Origin: Hyphomicrobium zavarzinii ATCC 27496 | GTDB taxonomy: Bacteria; Pseudomonadota; Alphaproteobacteria; Rhizobiales; Hyphomicrobiaceae | Length of the DNA: 64,000 nt | Direction of reading: 5' to 3' | NCBI RefSeq assembly: GCF_000383415.1 | Contig: NZ_KB911264.1 | Span: 1 to 64,000 of the forward strand | In this document: positions 26,636 to 36,024 of the stretch, one piece after another | Numbering within the stretch: the stretch's first letter is position 1 | Layout: every line of letters starts with the position of its first letter | Made by a program: the position numbers and the translations under genes | The notes under the pieces: generated by a model | The model's database searches: none | The model's input: only the letters and a program-made list of their open reading frames with translations | What the model was told of the DNA's origin: nothing

Positions 26636-29084
26636 ACGCCTTGATCCGCGCGTTCTCGGGATCGTAGAGCGGCCCGAGCGTCACCTCAGCCGGCACGCGC
26701 TCCGTGGCGACCTCGAGCTCGTAGGTGCCGGACAGCACGAATTCCGCGTCCACGCCGGGATCAGGACGGCGCACATAGCCATAGCCGATAGAGCGGTTGA
26801 CCGTATAGCCGAAGCCGCCGCTCGCGAGCCAGCCGACGCGCTCGCCGTTCCGGTAGATCGTCTCGCGCCCGAGCAGCACGACCGAGGGATCGGTGGTGAA
26901 GCCGGCGAGCAGACGAGGCAGAGGCTTCGTCGCCTGCTGGCTCAGCGCATCGCGTCCCTGGAACGGCGTATTGGCCTTGAGCTTGACCGCCCAGCCGAGC
27001 CCCGCCACCAGCGGCGAGTGATCCGGTCCGATCTCGGAGCCCCACGCACGGTAGCCCTTTTCGAGGCGGAGAGACTCGATCGCGCGATACCCCGCGTTGG
27101 CGATGCCGTGTTTGGCACCTTCCGCCATCAGCGCCTCATAGACCGTGGTCAGAAATTCCACCGGAATGTGCAGCTCCCAGCCAAGCTCACCCACATAGGT
27201 CACGCGCAGCGCAATCACCGGCGCTCCCGCGATCTGCACACGGCGGATCTGGCCGAACGGGAAGCCTTTGTTCGAGAAGTCGTCGCTCGAAAGCGCTGCA
27301 ATCACATCCCGCGACTTCGGACCCATCACCGCCAGCACACCATACGCGGACGTGACGTCGATCAGCCGCGCATCGAGCCCCGCCGGGATCGAGCGCTTGA
27401 TCCAGTCGAAATCGTGCGTCGCGAACCCCGTGCCGGTGACGATGTAATATTCGTCATAGGCAAGACGCCCCACGGTCAGATCGCACTCGATGCCACCCTT
27501 TCCGTTCAGCATCTGCGTATAGACGAGACGACCCGGCGCCTTCGAAACGTCGCTCGCCGCGATCCACGACAGCGCCTGCTCGGCGTCTTCGCCCACCATC
27601 ATGAACTTCGCAAACGACGTCTGGTCGAACACCGCGACGCGCTCACGCGCAGCCTTGTGCTCGCGGCCTACAGCCTCGAACCAGTTCTGCCGCCCGTAGC
27701 TGTAGATGTCGCGCGTCTCCTCGCCCACCTTCGTATCGGCAAACCAGTTCGGACGCTCCCATCCCGTCTTCTCACCGAACACGGCGCCTTGCGCGATCAG
27801 CCGGTCATAGAGGGGAGAGCGGCGTAGAGGCCGGCCCGAATGATGCTCCTCGTGCGGCCAGGCCATCGTGTAATGCTTGGCATAGGCTTCCATCGTGCGC
27901 GTGCGCACCCAGCCCGTGTCGAGGTGGTTGCGGCCGAAACGGCGGATATCGACCGGCCACAGGTCGTAGGGCGGCTCGCCCTTCGCGACCCATTCCGCAA
28001 GCGCCATGCCCGCGCCACCGCCCGCCGCGATGCCGAATGCGTTGAAACCTGCGCCCACATAGATGTTCTTCACTTCCGGCGCTTCGCCAAGGATGAAGTT
28101 GCCATCCGGCGTGAAGCTCTCCGGGCCATTGAGGAACTGGCGAATGCCGGCGGTCTCCATCGCAGGCACGCGTCCGGCCGCAAGCTCCAGCAGCGGCTCG
28201 AAGTGTTCGAGGTCGTTCTCGAGCAACTGGAAGTCGAAGGGATCCGGAATACCGTTCTCCGCCCACGGCTTTGGATTGGGCTCGTAGCCGCCCATCACGA
28301 GACCGCCCACTTCCTCTTTCCAGTACGTGAGCCGGTCCGGATCGCGCAACGTCGGCAGCGAGGCCGTCACGCCGTCGATCTTCTCCGTGATCAGGTATTG
28401 ATGCTGCATCGAGACGAGCGGAATGTTGACGCCCGCCAGCTTACCCACCGCCCGCGACCACTGCCCGGCGCAAATGACGAGCTTCTCGCACTCCACCCGG
28501 CCCTGGTCCGTCACGACCGCACGAACCTTGCCACGCTCCGTCTCGATAGCCGTGACGCGCACGCCTTCCCGGATCGTCACGCCGCCCTGCCGCGCACCCT
28601 TCGCGAGCGACATCGTGATGTCCGAGGGAGAGGCCTGCCCGTCTGTCGGCAGGAAGGCAGCGCCGACCACGTCGTCGACTTGCATCAGCGGCCAAAGCTC
28701 CTGCGCCTCCTTGGGAGTGAGGAGATGCATGTCGAGGCCGAACGACTTGGCCGTCGTCGCCTGCCGCTTCACCTCGATCCAGCGCTCGGAATTGCAGGCG
28801 AGTCTCAGACCGCCATTGCGCTTCCAGCCTGTGGCGAGACCCGTTTCCGCTTCGAGCCTGTCGTAGAGCGCCACCGAGTAGCCGAGAAGCTGCGTGATGT
28901 TCGCGCTGGTCCGAAGCTGACCGACGAGCCCCGCAGCATGCCACGTCGAGCCCGAGGTGAGCTTGGCACGCTCGATGAGCAGCACGTCCTTCATGCCCAT
29001 CTGCCCGAGGTGATAGGCTGTGGAGCATCCGACGATGCCACCGCCGATGATGACGATCTTCGCTGAGGTCGGCAACGCGCTCAT
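26634..29084 (-). CDS. FAD/GcvT N-methyl-amine dehydrogenase, copy 1
   Basis: 816 residues, like dimethylglycine and sarcosine dehydrogenases. The N-terminal DAO domain has the FAD dinucleotide motif (IIGGGIVG, about 12-19) and H49 in STWHAAG, the position that covalently holds FAD in dimethylglycine and sarcosine dehydrogenases. The C-terminal half (about 430-810) is GcvT-like and in the family uses tetrahydrofolate to capture the released one-carbon unit. It is the last gene of an operon with a betaine-type importer; its ATG overlaps the kinase stop (ATGA). The exact substrate is not fixed by sequence. Confidence 0.92.
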   Translation of the reverse strand: MSALPTSAKIVIIGGGIVGCSTAYHLGQMGMKDVLLIERAKLTSGSTWHAAGLVGQLRTSANITQLLGYSVALYDRLEAETGLATGWKRNGGLRLACNSERWIEVKRQATTAKSFGLDMHLLTPKEAQELWPLMQVDDVVGAAFLPTDGQASPSDITMSLAKGARQGGVTIREGVRVTAIETERGKVRAVVTDQGRVECEKLVICAGQWSRAVGKLAGVNIPLVSMQHQYLITEKIDGVTASLPTLRDPDRLTYWKEEVGGLVMGGYEPNPKPWAENGIPDPFDFQLLENDLEHFEPLLELAAGRVPAMETAGIRQFLNGPESFTPDGNFILGEAPEVKNIYVGAGFNAFGIAAGGGAGMALAEWVAKGEPPYDLWPVDIRRFGRNHLDTGWVRTRTMEAYAKHYTMAWPHEEHHSGRPLRRSPLYDRLIAQGAVFGEKTGWERPNWFADTKVGEETRDIYSYGRQNWFEAVGREHKAARERVAVFDQTSFAKFMMVGEDAEQALSWIAASDVSKAPGRLVYTQMLNGKGGIECDLTVGRLAYDEYYIVTGTGFATHDFDWIKRSIPAGLDARLIDVTSAYGVLAVMGPKSRDVIAALSSDDFSNKGFPFGQIRRVQIAGAPVIALRVTYVGELGWELHIPVEFLTTVYEALMAEGAKHGIANAGYRAIESLRLEKGYRAWGSEIGPDHSPLVAGLGWAVKLKANTPFQGRDALSQQATKPLPRLLAGFTTDPSVVLLGRETIYRNGERVGWLASGGFGYTVNRSIGYGYVRRPDPGVDAEFVLSGTYELEVATERVPAEVTLGPLYDPENARIKA

Positions 29085-29983
29085 GGGGACTCCAGTGTCT
29101 CGTAGTGGTTATAGGAGGTTTCGAAACGGGCGAGATTTTCCGCGGTGTAGGCGGCGTAGTCGAAATCGACGGAGGAATGGATCTCCGACACCATGGCCCA
29201 CAGCGTTTCGCGCAGAAGAGATGCCGCGGTCATGGCAGCGGCCTGCCGGCGCAGAAGCGCGTCGATCGGCCGGCCGAAATAGGAGGCGAGAAGTGCTTCC
29301 GAAAGATCGGCCGGCATCTCGCTGTTGGAGGCGAGGCCGCCGAGGTCGAACAGCGGAGAGTTGAAGCCCGCATATTCCCAGTCGAGCAGCCAAAGGCGTG
29401 CCCCATCGTCAAGAATGTTCGCGGCCAGGAGATCGTTGTGTCCGAACACGACGTCGATCTGCCCCACGGCCTTTTCGAGCCGCTCCGCCCGCGCCAGCAG
29501 ATCCGGCAACAGACCAGCGTGCGGGCTTCCGCCCTCGCATAGCGTGTGGCCATAGTCGCGGATCACATGAAACGGCCAGAACATCGGCGCCGGCCCTCGC
29601 AGGTGCAGCGCCACGTCGCGATGGCAGCGGCGGATGAGATCGACGAGCCTCTCGAGGTTTGCCGGATTACGCACATCCTCGGGCTGAAACGTCCGGCCTT
29701 CGATGAACTCGATCACCATGATGCCGGGCTCGGCGTGAACGACGGCCGGGCTGATGCCCGCCGCATGAGCCGCCCGAGTCGCCGCCAGCTCGCTCGCGCG
29801 CACGACGCCATGGGCGAGAATGTCCCCGCCCGTTCGCACCACGTAGCGCCGCCCGCGATCCCGCACCACGAAGTTCTTGTTGGTAATGCCCCCGAGCAGC
29901 GGCTCCGGATCGACGGTTCCGAACCAGATATCGAGCTTCGACACTCTGACGATGAGCGGATCGTCGATGACCTCATGCGGCAT
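29081..29983 (-). CDS. Choline-kinase-like phosphotransferase, copy 1
   Basis: 300 residues from ATG 29983, preceded by GGAGG; GTG 29989 is an alternative. It has an aminoglycoside phosphotransferase/choline kinase fold: the catalytic loop is GHNDLLAANI (H182, D184, N189) and the metal-binding Asp is D201 in LLDWEYAG. The DWEYAG form is characteristic of choline/ethanolamine kinases. It overlaps the upstream permease gene by 11 bases and the downstream dehydrogenase start by 4, so all are translationally coupled. I infer phosphorylation of the imported amino alcohol or of a breakdown product. Confidence 0.85.
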   Translation of the reverse strand: MPHEVIDDPLIVRVSKLDIWFGTVDPEPLLGGITNKNFVVRDRGRRYVVRTGGDILAHGVVRASELAATRAAHAAGISPAVVHAEPGIMVIEFIEGRTFQPEDVRNPANLERLVDLIRRCHRDVALHLRGPAPMFWPFHVIRDYGHTLCEGGSPHAGLLPDLLARAERLEKAVGQIDVVFGHNDLLAANILDDGARLWLLDWEYAGFNSPLFDLGGLASNSEMPADLSEALLASYFGRPIDALLRRQAAAMTAASLLRETLWAMVSEIHSSVDFDYAAYTAENLARFETSYNHYETLESP

Positions 29984-31985
29984 CGCCACCTCCGCTTCGT
30001 TGCGCGGCGAGCCGCGCCGCGCCCGCGTTGATCAACCGGTCGGCGACGATAGCGATGGCCGCCACGCAAAGCCCCGCAACGAGCCCCTTGCCCGTATCCG
30101 CCTTGGTGAGCGCCATGTACACCTGCTGGCCCAGATCGCGCGTGCCCACCAGCGCCGTGATGACCAGCATGGAGAGAGCGAGCATCACGGTCTGATTGAT
30201 GCCGAGAAGAATGGTCGGAAGCGCCACGGGAAGCTGGATGCGCGTCAGGCTCTGGCGCGGCGTGCAGCCCATCGAGGTGCCGGCCTCGATCAACATCGGG
30301 GGAACCTGCCGGATTCCGTGCGCCGCGTAGCGAACCGAGGGCGCCAGCGCATAGAGGATGATCGCGAGCATCGCCGTGAAGTCGCCGACGCGGAACAGCA
30401 TGACGGCCGGGATGAGGTAGACGAAGCTCGGCAGCGTCTGCAGCGTGTCGATCACCGGCTCGATCACGCGCCACGCCCTAGGAGAGAGACCGGCGTAGAT
30501 GCCGATGGGAATGCCGATCAGCGCCGCGAACAGCACGGAAAGCCCGCAGAGATACACGGTCATCATCGTGATCTCCCACTGCCCATTGAGAACCGGGAAC
30601 AGGGCGAGAGACACGACGAGAACAGCGAGGCGCACGCCGCCGAGCCGCCATCCCGCATAGCCGAGCGCCGCCGCAACCAGCGGCCAAGGCTGGGCCATCA
30701 TGAAGCGCTTCACGGGCAGCAGCAGGTTGAGAAGGAAGAACGTCTTCACCGCATCGAACGCGTCGAAAAAGTTGACGTTGATCCAGCGCACCGCTTCCGA
30801 CCACCACGGCGCCGTCGAGATCTGGAGCGCCTCCGGATAAGTAGCGACGAACGGCACGAACAGGCCCAGCACATAGGTCACCGCGACGAATGCCACGAGC
30901 GCGAGCAGGAACGGCTTCAGGTCCCCTTCCGCACCGCGCTTGCGCGCCCCATCGGCGTAGGCCTGGCTCAGACGGTCGAGCGCGATGGCCAGCACCACGA
31001 TGGCAAGGCCCGATTCCAGCCCGCGCCCGATATCGAGGCGCCGAAGGCTCGTCAGAACGTCGAACCCGAGACCGCCCGCGCCGATCATCGACGCAATGAT
31101 CACCATGTTGAGCGACAGCATGATCACCTGGTTCACGCCCACCAGAAGCTGTGGGCGCGCGGCCGGCAGCATGACTTTCATGATCATCTGCCTCGGCGTG
31201 GTTCCGGCCATGGTGCCGTATTCCACGATCTCGCGCGGCACGCCTTCGAGGGCGGCCATCGTCACGCGCACCATCGGCGGCAGCGCGTAGATGATGGTGG
31301 CGATCATTGCGGCCACAGGGCCGAAGCCGAACAGGAACAGGATCGGAATGAGGTAGGCGAACGTCGATACCGTCTGCATGAGATCGAGAACCGGCGTGAT
31401 GAAGCGCCGGAACGCCGGAACGCGATAGCCGATGACGCCTGTGACCAAGCCCGCCGCAACACCGAGCGGCGCCGCAACGACGATGGAGGAGAGCGTCAGC
31501 ATTGCGCTCTCCCACTGACCGAACACGGCGAGATAGAGGAACGCGCCACCCGCGAGCGCCGCGAGACGCCATCCGCCGAAGCGATAGCCCAGCGCAGAGA
31601 CGACACCGACCACCGCGATCCACGGCAGCGGCGGCGCAAGCTGAACCGCAGCCGATCCGCGTCCTTCGCGCAATCCCGTCGAAAGGATGGAGGTCGCGAT
31701 GTCGAGCGGAACGTTCAGCACTTGCGCGAACCCGCGCGTCATCTCCTTGAACGTGAAGAGACCGAAGCTCGCATCCTCCACGAGCCACTTGAGAACAGCC
31801 GAGACCGCCGTATCGAGACCGATCCGGAACCGCGGCGGCAGCTCCGTCATCCACGCGGGCAGCACGCCGTCGGGAAGAAAGAAGGCAATCAGCGCCAGCA
31901 CCGCAAACGCCAGGATCGCGACGGTGTCGGGTCCGAGCCGCGTCGTCGAGGGGCTTATCTTCGTCTCGACGGCGGCCACTGTCAT
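29973..31985 (-). CDS. Double-domain betaine-type ABC permease
   Basis: 670 residues holding two ProW-like permease units in tandem. The first is about 130-345 (coupling segment YGTMAGTTPRQMIMKVMLPAARPQL) and the second about 455-650 (EAGTSMGCTPRQSLTRIQLPVALP). Each unit has five to six helices and extra N-terminal helices precede each. The usual betaine/proline importer uses two copies of one permease; here both halves are covalently joined. The start overlaps the ATPase stop by 4 bases. Confidence 0.92.
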   Translation of the reverse strand: MTVAAVETKISPSTTRLGPDTVAILAFAVLALIAFFLPDGVLPAWMTELPPRFRIGLDTAVSAVLKWLVEDASFGLFTFKEMTRGFAQVLNVPLDIATSILSTGLREGRGSAAVQLAPPLPWIAVVGVVSALGYRFGGWRLAALAGGAFLYLAVFGQWESAMLTLSSIVVAAPLGVAAGLVTGVIGYRVPAFRRFITPVLDLMQTVSTFAYLIPILFLFGFGPVAAMIATIIYALPPMVRVTMAALEGVPREIVEYGTMAGTTPRQMIMKVMLPAARPQLLVGVNQVIMLSLNMVIIASMIGAGGLGFDVLTSLRRLDIGRGLESGLAIVVLAIALDRLSQAYADGARKRGAEGDLKPFLLALVAFVAVTYVLGLFVPFVATYPEALQISTAPWWSEAVRWINVNFFDAFDAVKTFFLLNLLLPVKRFMMAQPWPLVAAALGYAGWRLGGVRLAVLVVSLALFPVLNGQWEITMMTVYLCGLSVLFAALIGIPIGIYAGLSPRAWRVIEPVIDTLQTLPSFVYLIPAVMLFRVGDFTAMLAIILYALAPSVRYAAHGIRQVPPMLIEAGTSMGCTPRQSLTRIQLPVALPTILLGINQTVMLALSMLVITALVGTRDLGQQVYMALTKADTGKGLVAGLCVAAIAIVADRLINAGAARLAAQRSGGGDAA

Positions 31986-33010
31986 GCCCGCTCCCAGGCG
32001 CTGACCAGCACGGACATCACCGCCCGCCGGTCAACCACGCCGATCTGCTGACCGGATTCATCAGCCACCCCGAACGGAAGCTCGGAGGAATCCACGCGCG
32101 CCGCAAACTCGCGCACCTTGCTGGCAGCCGGAATGAGCCCCGCGATAGCCTCGCCCGCCTTGGGCGCCCGCATGATCGCACGCGCGGAGAAGATCTTGCT
32201 GCGTGGCGCATCGCGGGTGAACTCCGCCACATAGTCGTCGGCCGGGGAGCGCACCAGATCCTCCGGCGTGCCCACCTGCACAACGCGGCCTTCCCGCATG
32301 ATAGCGATGCGATCGCCGACGCGAACCGCCTCCTCGAAATCGTGCGTGATGAAGACGATGGTTTTGTGCAGCGCGTCCTGCAGACGCATGAACTCGTTCT
32401 GCATCTCGCGGCGGATCAGCGGATCGAGCGCGGAGAACGGCTCGTCGAGAAACCACACGTCGGGATTGGTGATCAGCGAGCGGGCGATGCCCACCCGCTG
32501 CTGTTGCCCGCCCGAAAGCTGATACGGCAGGTAGTTCTCGCGCCCCTGGAGGCCGACCAGCTCGATCATCTCACGGGCGGGCTTCTCGCGCTCGCGGCGG
32601 CCCACACCGCGGATTTCGAGCGGAAATGCTACGTTGTCGAGAACACTGAGGTGCGGCAGCAGGGCAAAGTGCTGGAACACCATGCCCATCTTGTGCCGCC
32701 TGAGCTCGATGAGATCCTCGGGCGAAGCCTTGAGCAGGTCCACGCCCTCGAAGATCACCTCCCCGCTCGTCGGCTCGATCAGGCGCGAGAGGCACCTGAC
32801 CAGCGTCGACTTGCCAGATCCCGACAGCCCCATGATGACGAAAATCTCACCGCGCTCGATGGTGAGCGAGGCGTCCGCCACCGCCGTCACCTGCCCCGCC
32901 GACTTGAGCGCGGCTTCTGAAGGTGACGGCCCATGCTTCTCCATGAAGCGTTCCGGCTCCGGGCCGTAGAGCTTCCAGAGGTTGCGGCAAACGAGAGTGG
33001 CGTTCGTCAT
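31982..33010 (-). CDS. ProV-type betaine ABC transporter ATPase
   Basis: 342 residues. Walker A GLSGSGKST, Q-loop FQHFALLPHLSV, signature LSGGQQQRVGIARSL, Walker B VWFLDEPFSALDP and switch His (FITHD) are intact. The N-terminal extension (LWKLYGPEPERFMEKHG) and the residues after 270 match ProV/OpuAA of glycine-betaine importers; the C-terminal 70 residues resemble a single, degenerate CBS-type regulatory region. It lies 63 bases after the binding protein gene in the same operon. Confidence 0.93.
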   Translation of the reverse strand: MTNATLVCRNLWKLYGPEPERFMEKHGPSPSEAALKSAGQVTAVADASLTIERGEIFVIMGLSGSGKSTLVRCLSRLIEPTSGEVIFEGVDLLKASPEDLIELRRHKMGMVFQHFALLPHLSVLDNVAFPLEIRGVGRREREKPAREMIELVGLQGRENYLPYQLSGGQQQRVGIARSLITNPDVWFLDEPFSALDPLIRREMQNEFMRLQDALHKTIVFITHDFEEAVRVGDRIAIMREGRVVQVGTPEDLVRSPADDYVAEFTRDAPRSKIFSARAIMRAPKAGEAIAGLIPAASKVREFAARVDSSELPFGVADESGQQIGVVDRRAVMSVLVSAWERA

Positions 33011-33073
33011 GTCATGGACCTGCCGACATCATGCCAAGGCATCGGACTCGAAAGTGCCGAACGGAATCGCGGG

Positions 33074-34024
33074 TCAGCCGCCGATCCACTTTTTCCAGCG
33101 TGCCTCGTTGGTCTTCATCCACTCTGCGACGACGTCGTCGAGCTTCTTGCCGTCGAGATCGATCTCGCCGACAAGCTTGCCCATCTCCTCATTGTTCAGC
33201 TCGAAACCTTTGATCGCAGTGTAGGCAGACGGCCACTTGTCCTTGAGACCGGCCCATGCCGCTTTCCAGATGGCTCCGCGCGGCTTGCCGCAATCGTAAG
33301 CCTTCTCCTTGTTGATGCCCCAGGAAGGATCGCTGTAGCAGGCGGGCTCATACTTCGGGAACTCGACCCACTCGCCCTTGTATTTGATCGGCGCCCAGTG
33401 CGGCGCGTAAACCCACAGCACCACCGGCGCCTGCCGCTGATAAGCGGACTCGAGCTCTGCGAAGAGCGCCGCATCGGTTCCCGCGTGCACCACCTCGAAC
33501 GGCAGGTCGAGCGCCTCGACACGCTCATCGTCGAAGCCGCCCCACGTCGCAGGCGCGCCCACATAGCGGCCCTTCGGAGCGGTCTCGGGCGTGCTGAACG
33601 CCTTGGCGCACTCCTTGAGCGCCTTCCAGTCCGGCAGCCCCGGACACTTCTCTTTCATGTAGAGCGGATACCACCACTCCTCGATCGCGAGCATTCCCGT
33701 TTCGCCGAGGTTCTCGACCTGCTTGGTGGCAACCGCTTCCTCGAGCGCTTCCTTTCCGGTCGTCGCCCAGATTTCCATGGCCACATGCACGTCGCCCGTC
33801 TTGAGACCGGCAAACTGCGCGAGATAGTCGGCCTGCACGTATTCGATGTTGAGCCCCGCCTTTTTCAGCACCTCTCCCATGATGTGGGCGCTGACGAGCT
33901 GCCCGGTCCAGTCATGCAGGGTGAGCTTGATGGGGTCTTTGGAATCCGCCGCCAACGCGGGCGACGATAAGCCCAAGGCGAGCGCAAGTGCCGCGAGCGC
34001 GGTCGAGGAGCGATGCATCACCAT
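33074..34024 (-). CDS. Periplasmic betaine-type substrate-binding protein
   Basis: 316 residues. ATG 34024 or 34018 is the start, with GGGAG just upstream. Signal peptide about 1-25 (ALAALALALGLSSPALAA). The mature part (KDPIKLTLHDWTGQLVSAHIMGEVLKKAGLNIEYVQADYLAQFAGLKTGDVHVAMEIW) is an OpuAC/ProX-like domain. Several Trp and Tyr residues (EIWATTG, EEWWYPLYMK, VYAPHWAP) could form the aromatic box that holds a quaternary ammonium. First gene of the minus operon, behind a strong inverted repeat. Confidence 0.92.
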   Translation of the reverse strand: MVMHRSSTALAALALALGLSSPALAADSKDPIKLTLHDWTGQLVSAHIMGEVLKKAGLNIEYVQADYLAQFAGLKTGDVHVAMEIWATTGKEALEEAVATKQVENLGETGMLAIEEWWYPLYMKEKCPGLPDWKALKECAKAFSTPETAPKGRYVGAPATWGGFDDERVEALDLPFEVVHAGTDAALFAELESAYQRQAPVVLWVYAPHWAPIKYKGEWVEFPKYEPACYSDPSWGINKEKAYDCGKPRGAIWKAAWAGLKDKWPSAYTAIKGFELNNEEMGKLVGEIDLDGKKLDDVVAEWMKTNEARWKKWIGG

Positions 34025-34143
34025 TTTTCTCCCGTTTGTCTTGTGATCCAACATGAGGAACCGACTGTTCGAGCGCGAAATGGCTGCCGCGGTGTACCTC
34101 ACTCGAGCCACAAAGCGCGTTTTTTGAGCGTCGCGCGAAAAGC

Positions 34144-34187
34144 CACAAAATGTCAATAAACAATCCATATCTTTATTGCCTTTTGTG
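34144..34187. promoter_or_regulatory. Inverted repeat between importer operon and DeoR gene
   Basis: CACAAAATGTCAATAAA (34144-34160) and TTTATTGCCTTTTGTG (34172-34187) are inverted copies apart from one inserted base and one mismatch, separated by 11 bases. It is AT-rich, central in the divergent region and 42 bases before the DeoR start, so it is the best candidate DeoR operator. Confidence 0.6.
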
Positions 34188-34229
34188 TGATTTTGCCCAA
34201 AACTGGAGCAAAGTGTCGGAGATATATCC

Positions 34230-35018
34230 ATGAATTTCCCCACGCGTTGGCAGAGCGCAATTCTCGATGCGCTTCGCGTGACCGGCCGGGAGTCGATCGC
34301 CTCGCTCGCCGAACGGCTCCACGTGTCCGACGAGACGGTGCGCCGCCATGTGAAGGACCTCGTCGAGCAGGGTGCGGTGCACCGCGTGCACGGCGGCGTC
34401 ATTCTCGTGGGCGCTCTTGCCGAGCCGCCCTTTTCGCGCCGCATCAAGGAGCGCGTCGCCGCCAAGCGCGCCATCGCGCGCACCGTCGCCGAGCAGGTGG
34501 CGGATGGAATGACGCTCCTCATCGATTCCGGCTCGACGACCACTTACGTCGCCCAGGCCCTCCTGCAAAAGAACGGCCTCACCGTCGTCACCAATTCGCT
34601 CGAGATCGCGCGCACTCTGGTCGGCCGCGGAGATTGCGCGGTGCACTTGGCAGGCGGCGCGCTGCGCGCCGACATCGGCGCAACTGTGGGCTACGAGGCT
34701 CTGGAGCTGATCCGTGAGTTCCGTGGCGACCTCGCCATCCTCTCCATCGGCGCCATCGATCCCAAGGACGGCTACATGGACTTCGACATCGACGAAGCCC
34801 GCGTCGCTCGCACCATGATCGACCGCGCGGACCGCGTGGTCATCGCGGCCGATGCCTGGAAATTCACCGCCAAGGCCCGCGTGCGTGTCTGCAACTTCGA
34901 GCCAATCTCTCTCCTGGTGTCGGACGCCATGCCGCCCGCCCCGCTCCGCCAGCAGTTCGAAGCAGCCGGTACGGAGATCGTCGTCGCGCCAGCCGAAACC
35001 ACGGCCGAACCCGCCTGA
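34230..35018 (+). CDS. DeoR-family repressor of the N-methyl-amine cluster
   Basis: 262 residues. The N-terminal DeoR helix-turn-helix (about 5-57; SIASLAERLHVSDETVRRHVKDLVEQG) is followed by the DeoRC sensor domain (about 75-240) with IDSGSTTTYVAQAL and the GGALRADIGATVG loop. DeoR proteins usually respond to a phosphorylated metabolite, which fits the two kinases of this cluster (inference). It diverges from the importer operon with the inverted repeat between them and converges on the phosphatase gene. Confidence 0.92.
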   Translation: MNFPTRWQSAILDALRVTGRESIASLAERLHVSDETVRRHVKDLVEQGAVHRVHGGVILVGALAEPPFSRRIKERVAAKRAIARTVAEQVADGMTLLIDSGSTTTYVAQALLQKNGLTVVTNSLEIARTLVGRGDCAVHLAGGALRADIGATVGYEALELIREFRGDLAILSIGAIDPKDGYMDFDIDEARVARTMIDRADRVVIAADAWKFTAKARVRVCNFEPISLLVSDAMPPAPLRQQFEAAGTEIVVAPAETTAEPA

Positions 35019-35064
35019 CGCAGCGAGGAATCCCTAATTAAAATAGGAGAATAAAGCCTTTGAA

Positions 35065-35838
35065 TCAGGCCGTTCCGGCCAACTCCCTGAGCGCCCGATC
35101 ATGCAGCGCGGCGCTGGCGGAGGCGACCACGCGCCCATCCGAATGAAGCCCGAGCGGGCGGCCCTCCCAATCGGTGATGCGCCCGCCCGCGCCTTCCACG
35201 ACGGGCACCAGCGCCACGAAATCGTAAGGCATCAGCGAGGCTTCCACCACGAGATCGCAGTGCCCGGACGCGAGCAGCCCGTACTGATAGCAATCTCCGC
35301 CAAACCGCCGGATCGCAGCCCGGCGGCTCAGACGATCGTACGCCTCCCAGTCCGCGGGAGAGAAGATGTCCGGCGACGCCGTATAGATGCGGGCGTCCTC
35401 GATGGCGAGGCAGCCGCTCACGCGGCACGGGTTTCCGCCGAAGGCCGTAACACCACGTGACGCCGACCACCGCTCGCAGAGCGCCGGCATTTCGATAATG
35501 CCGAGCTGTGGCACGCCCTCCTCCACGAAGGCGATCAGCATGCCGAACAGCGGCATGCCCGTGATGAAGCTCTTGGTGCCGTCGATGGGATCCAGCACCC
35601 AGAGCTGTGCATCGCCCGCGAGGCGTCCCATCTCCTCACCCAGGATTCCGTGACCGGGGTAACGCTCCTCGATCGCAACCCGCATGGCGAGCTCGATCGC
35701 GCGGTCGGCAGCCGTGACCGGACTGTCGTCCGCCTTTCGCTCGAATTGCGTGGTCGACCGGAAATGCTCACGCGCCAGATCCCGCGCGACGTCCGCGAGC
35801 GCTTCGGCAAAATTGGAAATCTCAACCGCTTCGCTCAT
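35065..35838 (-). CDS. HisN-type inositol-monophosphatase-family phosphatase
   Basis: 257 residues. Metal ligands are visible: E68-E69 (GILGEEMG), D83 and D86 (LDPIDGTKS), and the late Asp in MPYDFVAL. The GGDCYQYGLLASGHCDLVVEASLMPYDFVALVPVVEGAGG segment is that of HisN (histidinol-phosphatase) rather than classical inositol phosphatases. In this setting, between two kinase/dehydrogenase pairs, it may remove the phosphate added by the choline-kinase-like proteins; a role in histidine synthesis is the alternative, but no other his gene is near. Confidence 0.88.
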   Translation of the reverse strand: MSEAVEISNFAEALADVARDLAREHFRSTTQFERKADDSPVTAADRAIELAMRVAIEERYPGHGILGEEMGRLAGDAQLWVLDPIDGTKSFITGMPLFGMLIAFVEEGVPQLGIIEMPALCERWSASRGVTAFGGNPCRVSGCLAIEDARIYTASPDIFSPADWEAYDRLSRRAAIRRFGGDCYQYGLLASGHCDLVVEASLMPYDFVALVPVVEGAGGRITDWEGRPLGLHSDGRVVASASAALHDRALRELAGTA

Positions 35839-36024
35839 CGCAAAACCTACTCATTGCTGCATTTGCACATGGCTATTTCGCATTGCCGCGAACACCCACG
35901 AATTACCACAAGTTTTCAGATAACCCAAAGTCATTCACATTTAAAACCAACATATTCGTTGACTTGAGTGGATATCAGAGACCATTCTCCTAAAATCGGC
36001 CTCGAAACCAGGATCGCTTCCCTC

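Noticed and set aside
29877-32051. 724-residue plus-strand ORF
   Set aside because: Antisense of the double permease; Arg/His/Gln-rich with no domain.
35968-36024. GTG 35968 as start of the second FAD/GcvT dehydrogenase
   Set aside because: Adds 19 residues not matched in copy 1; ATG 36025 aligns the FAD motif correctly.
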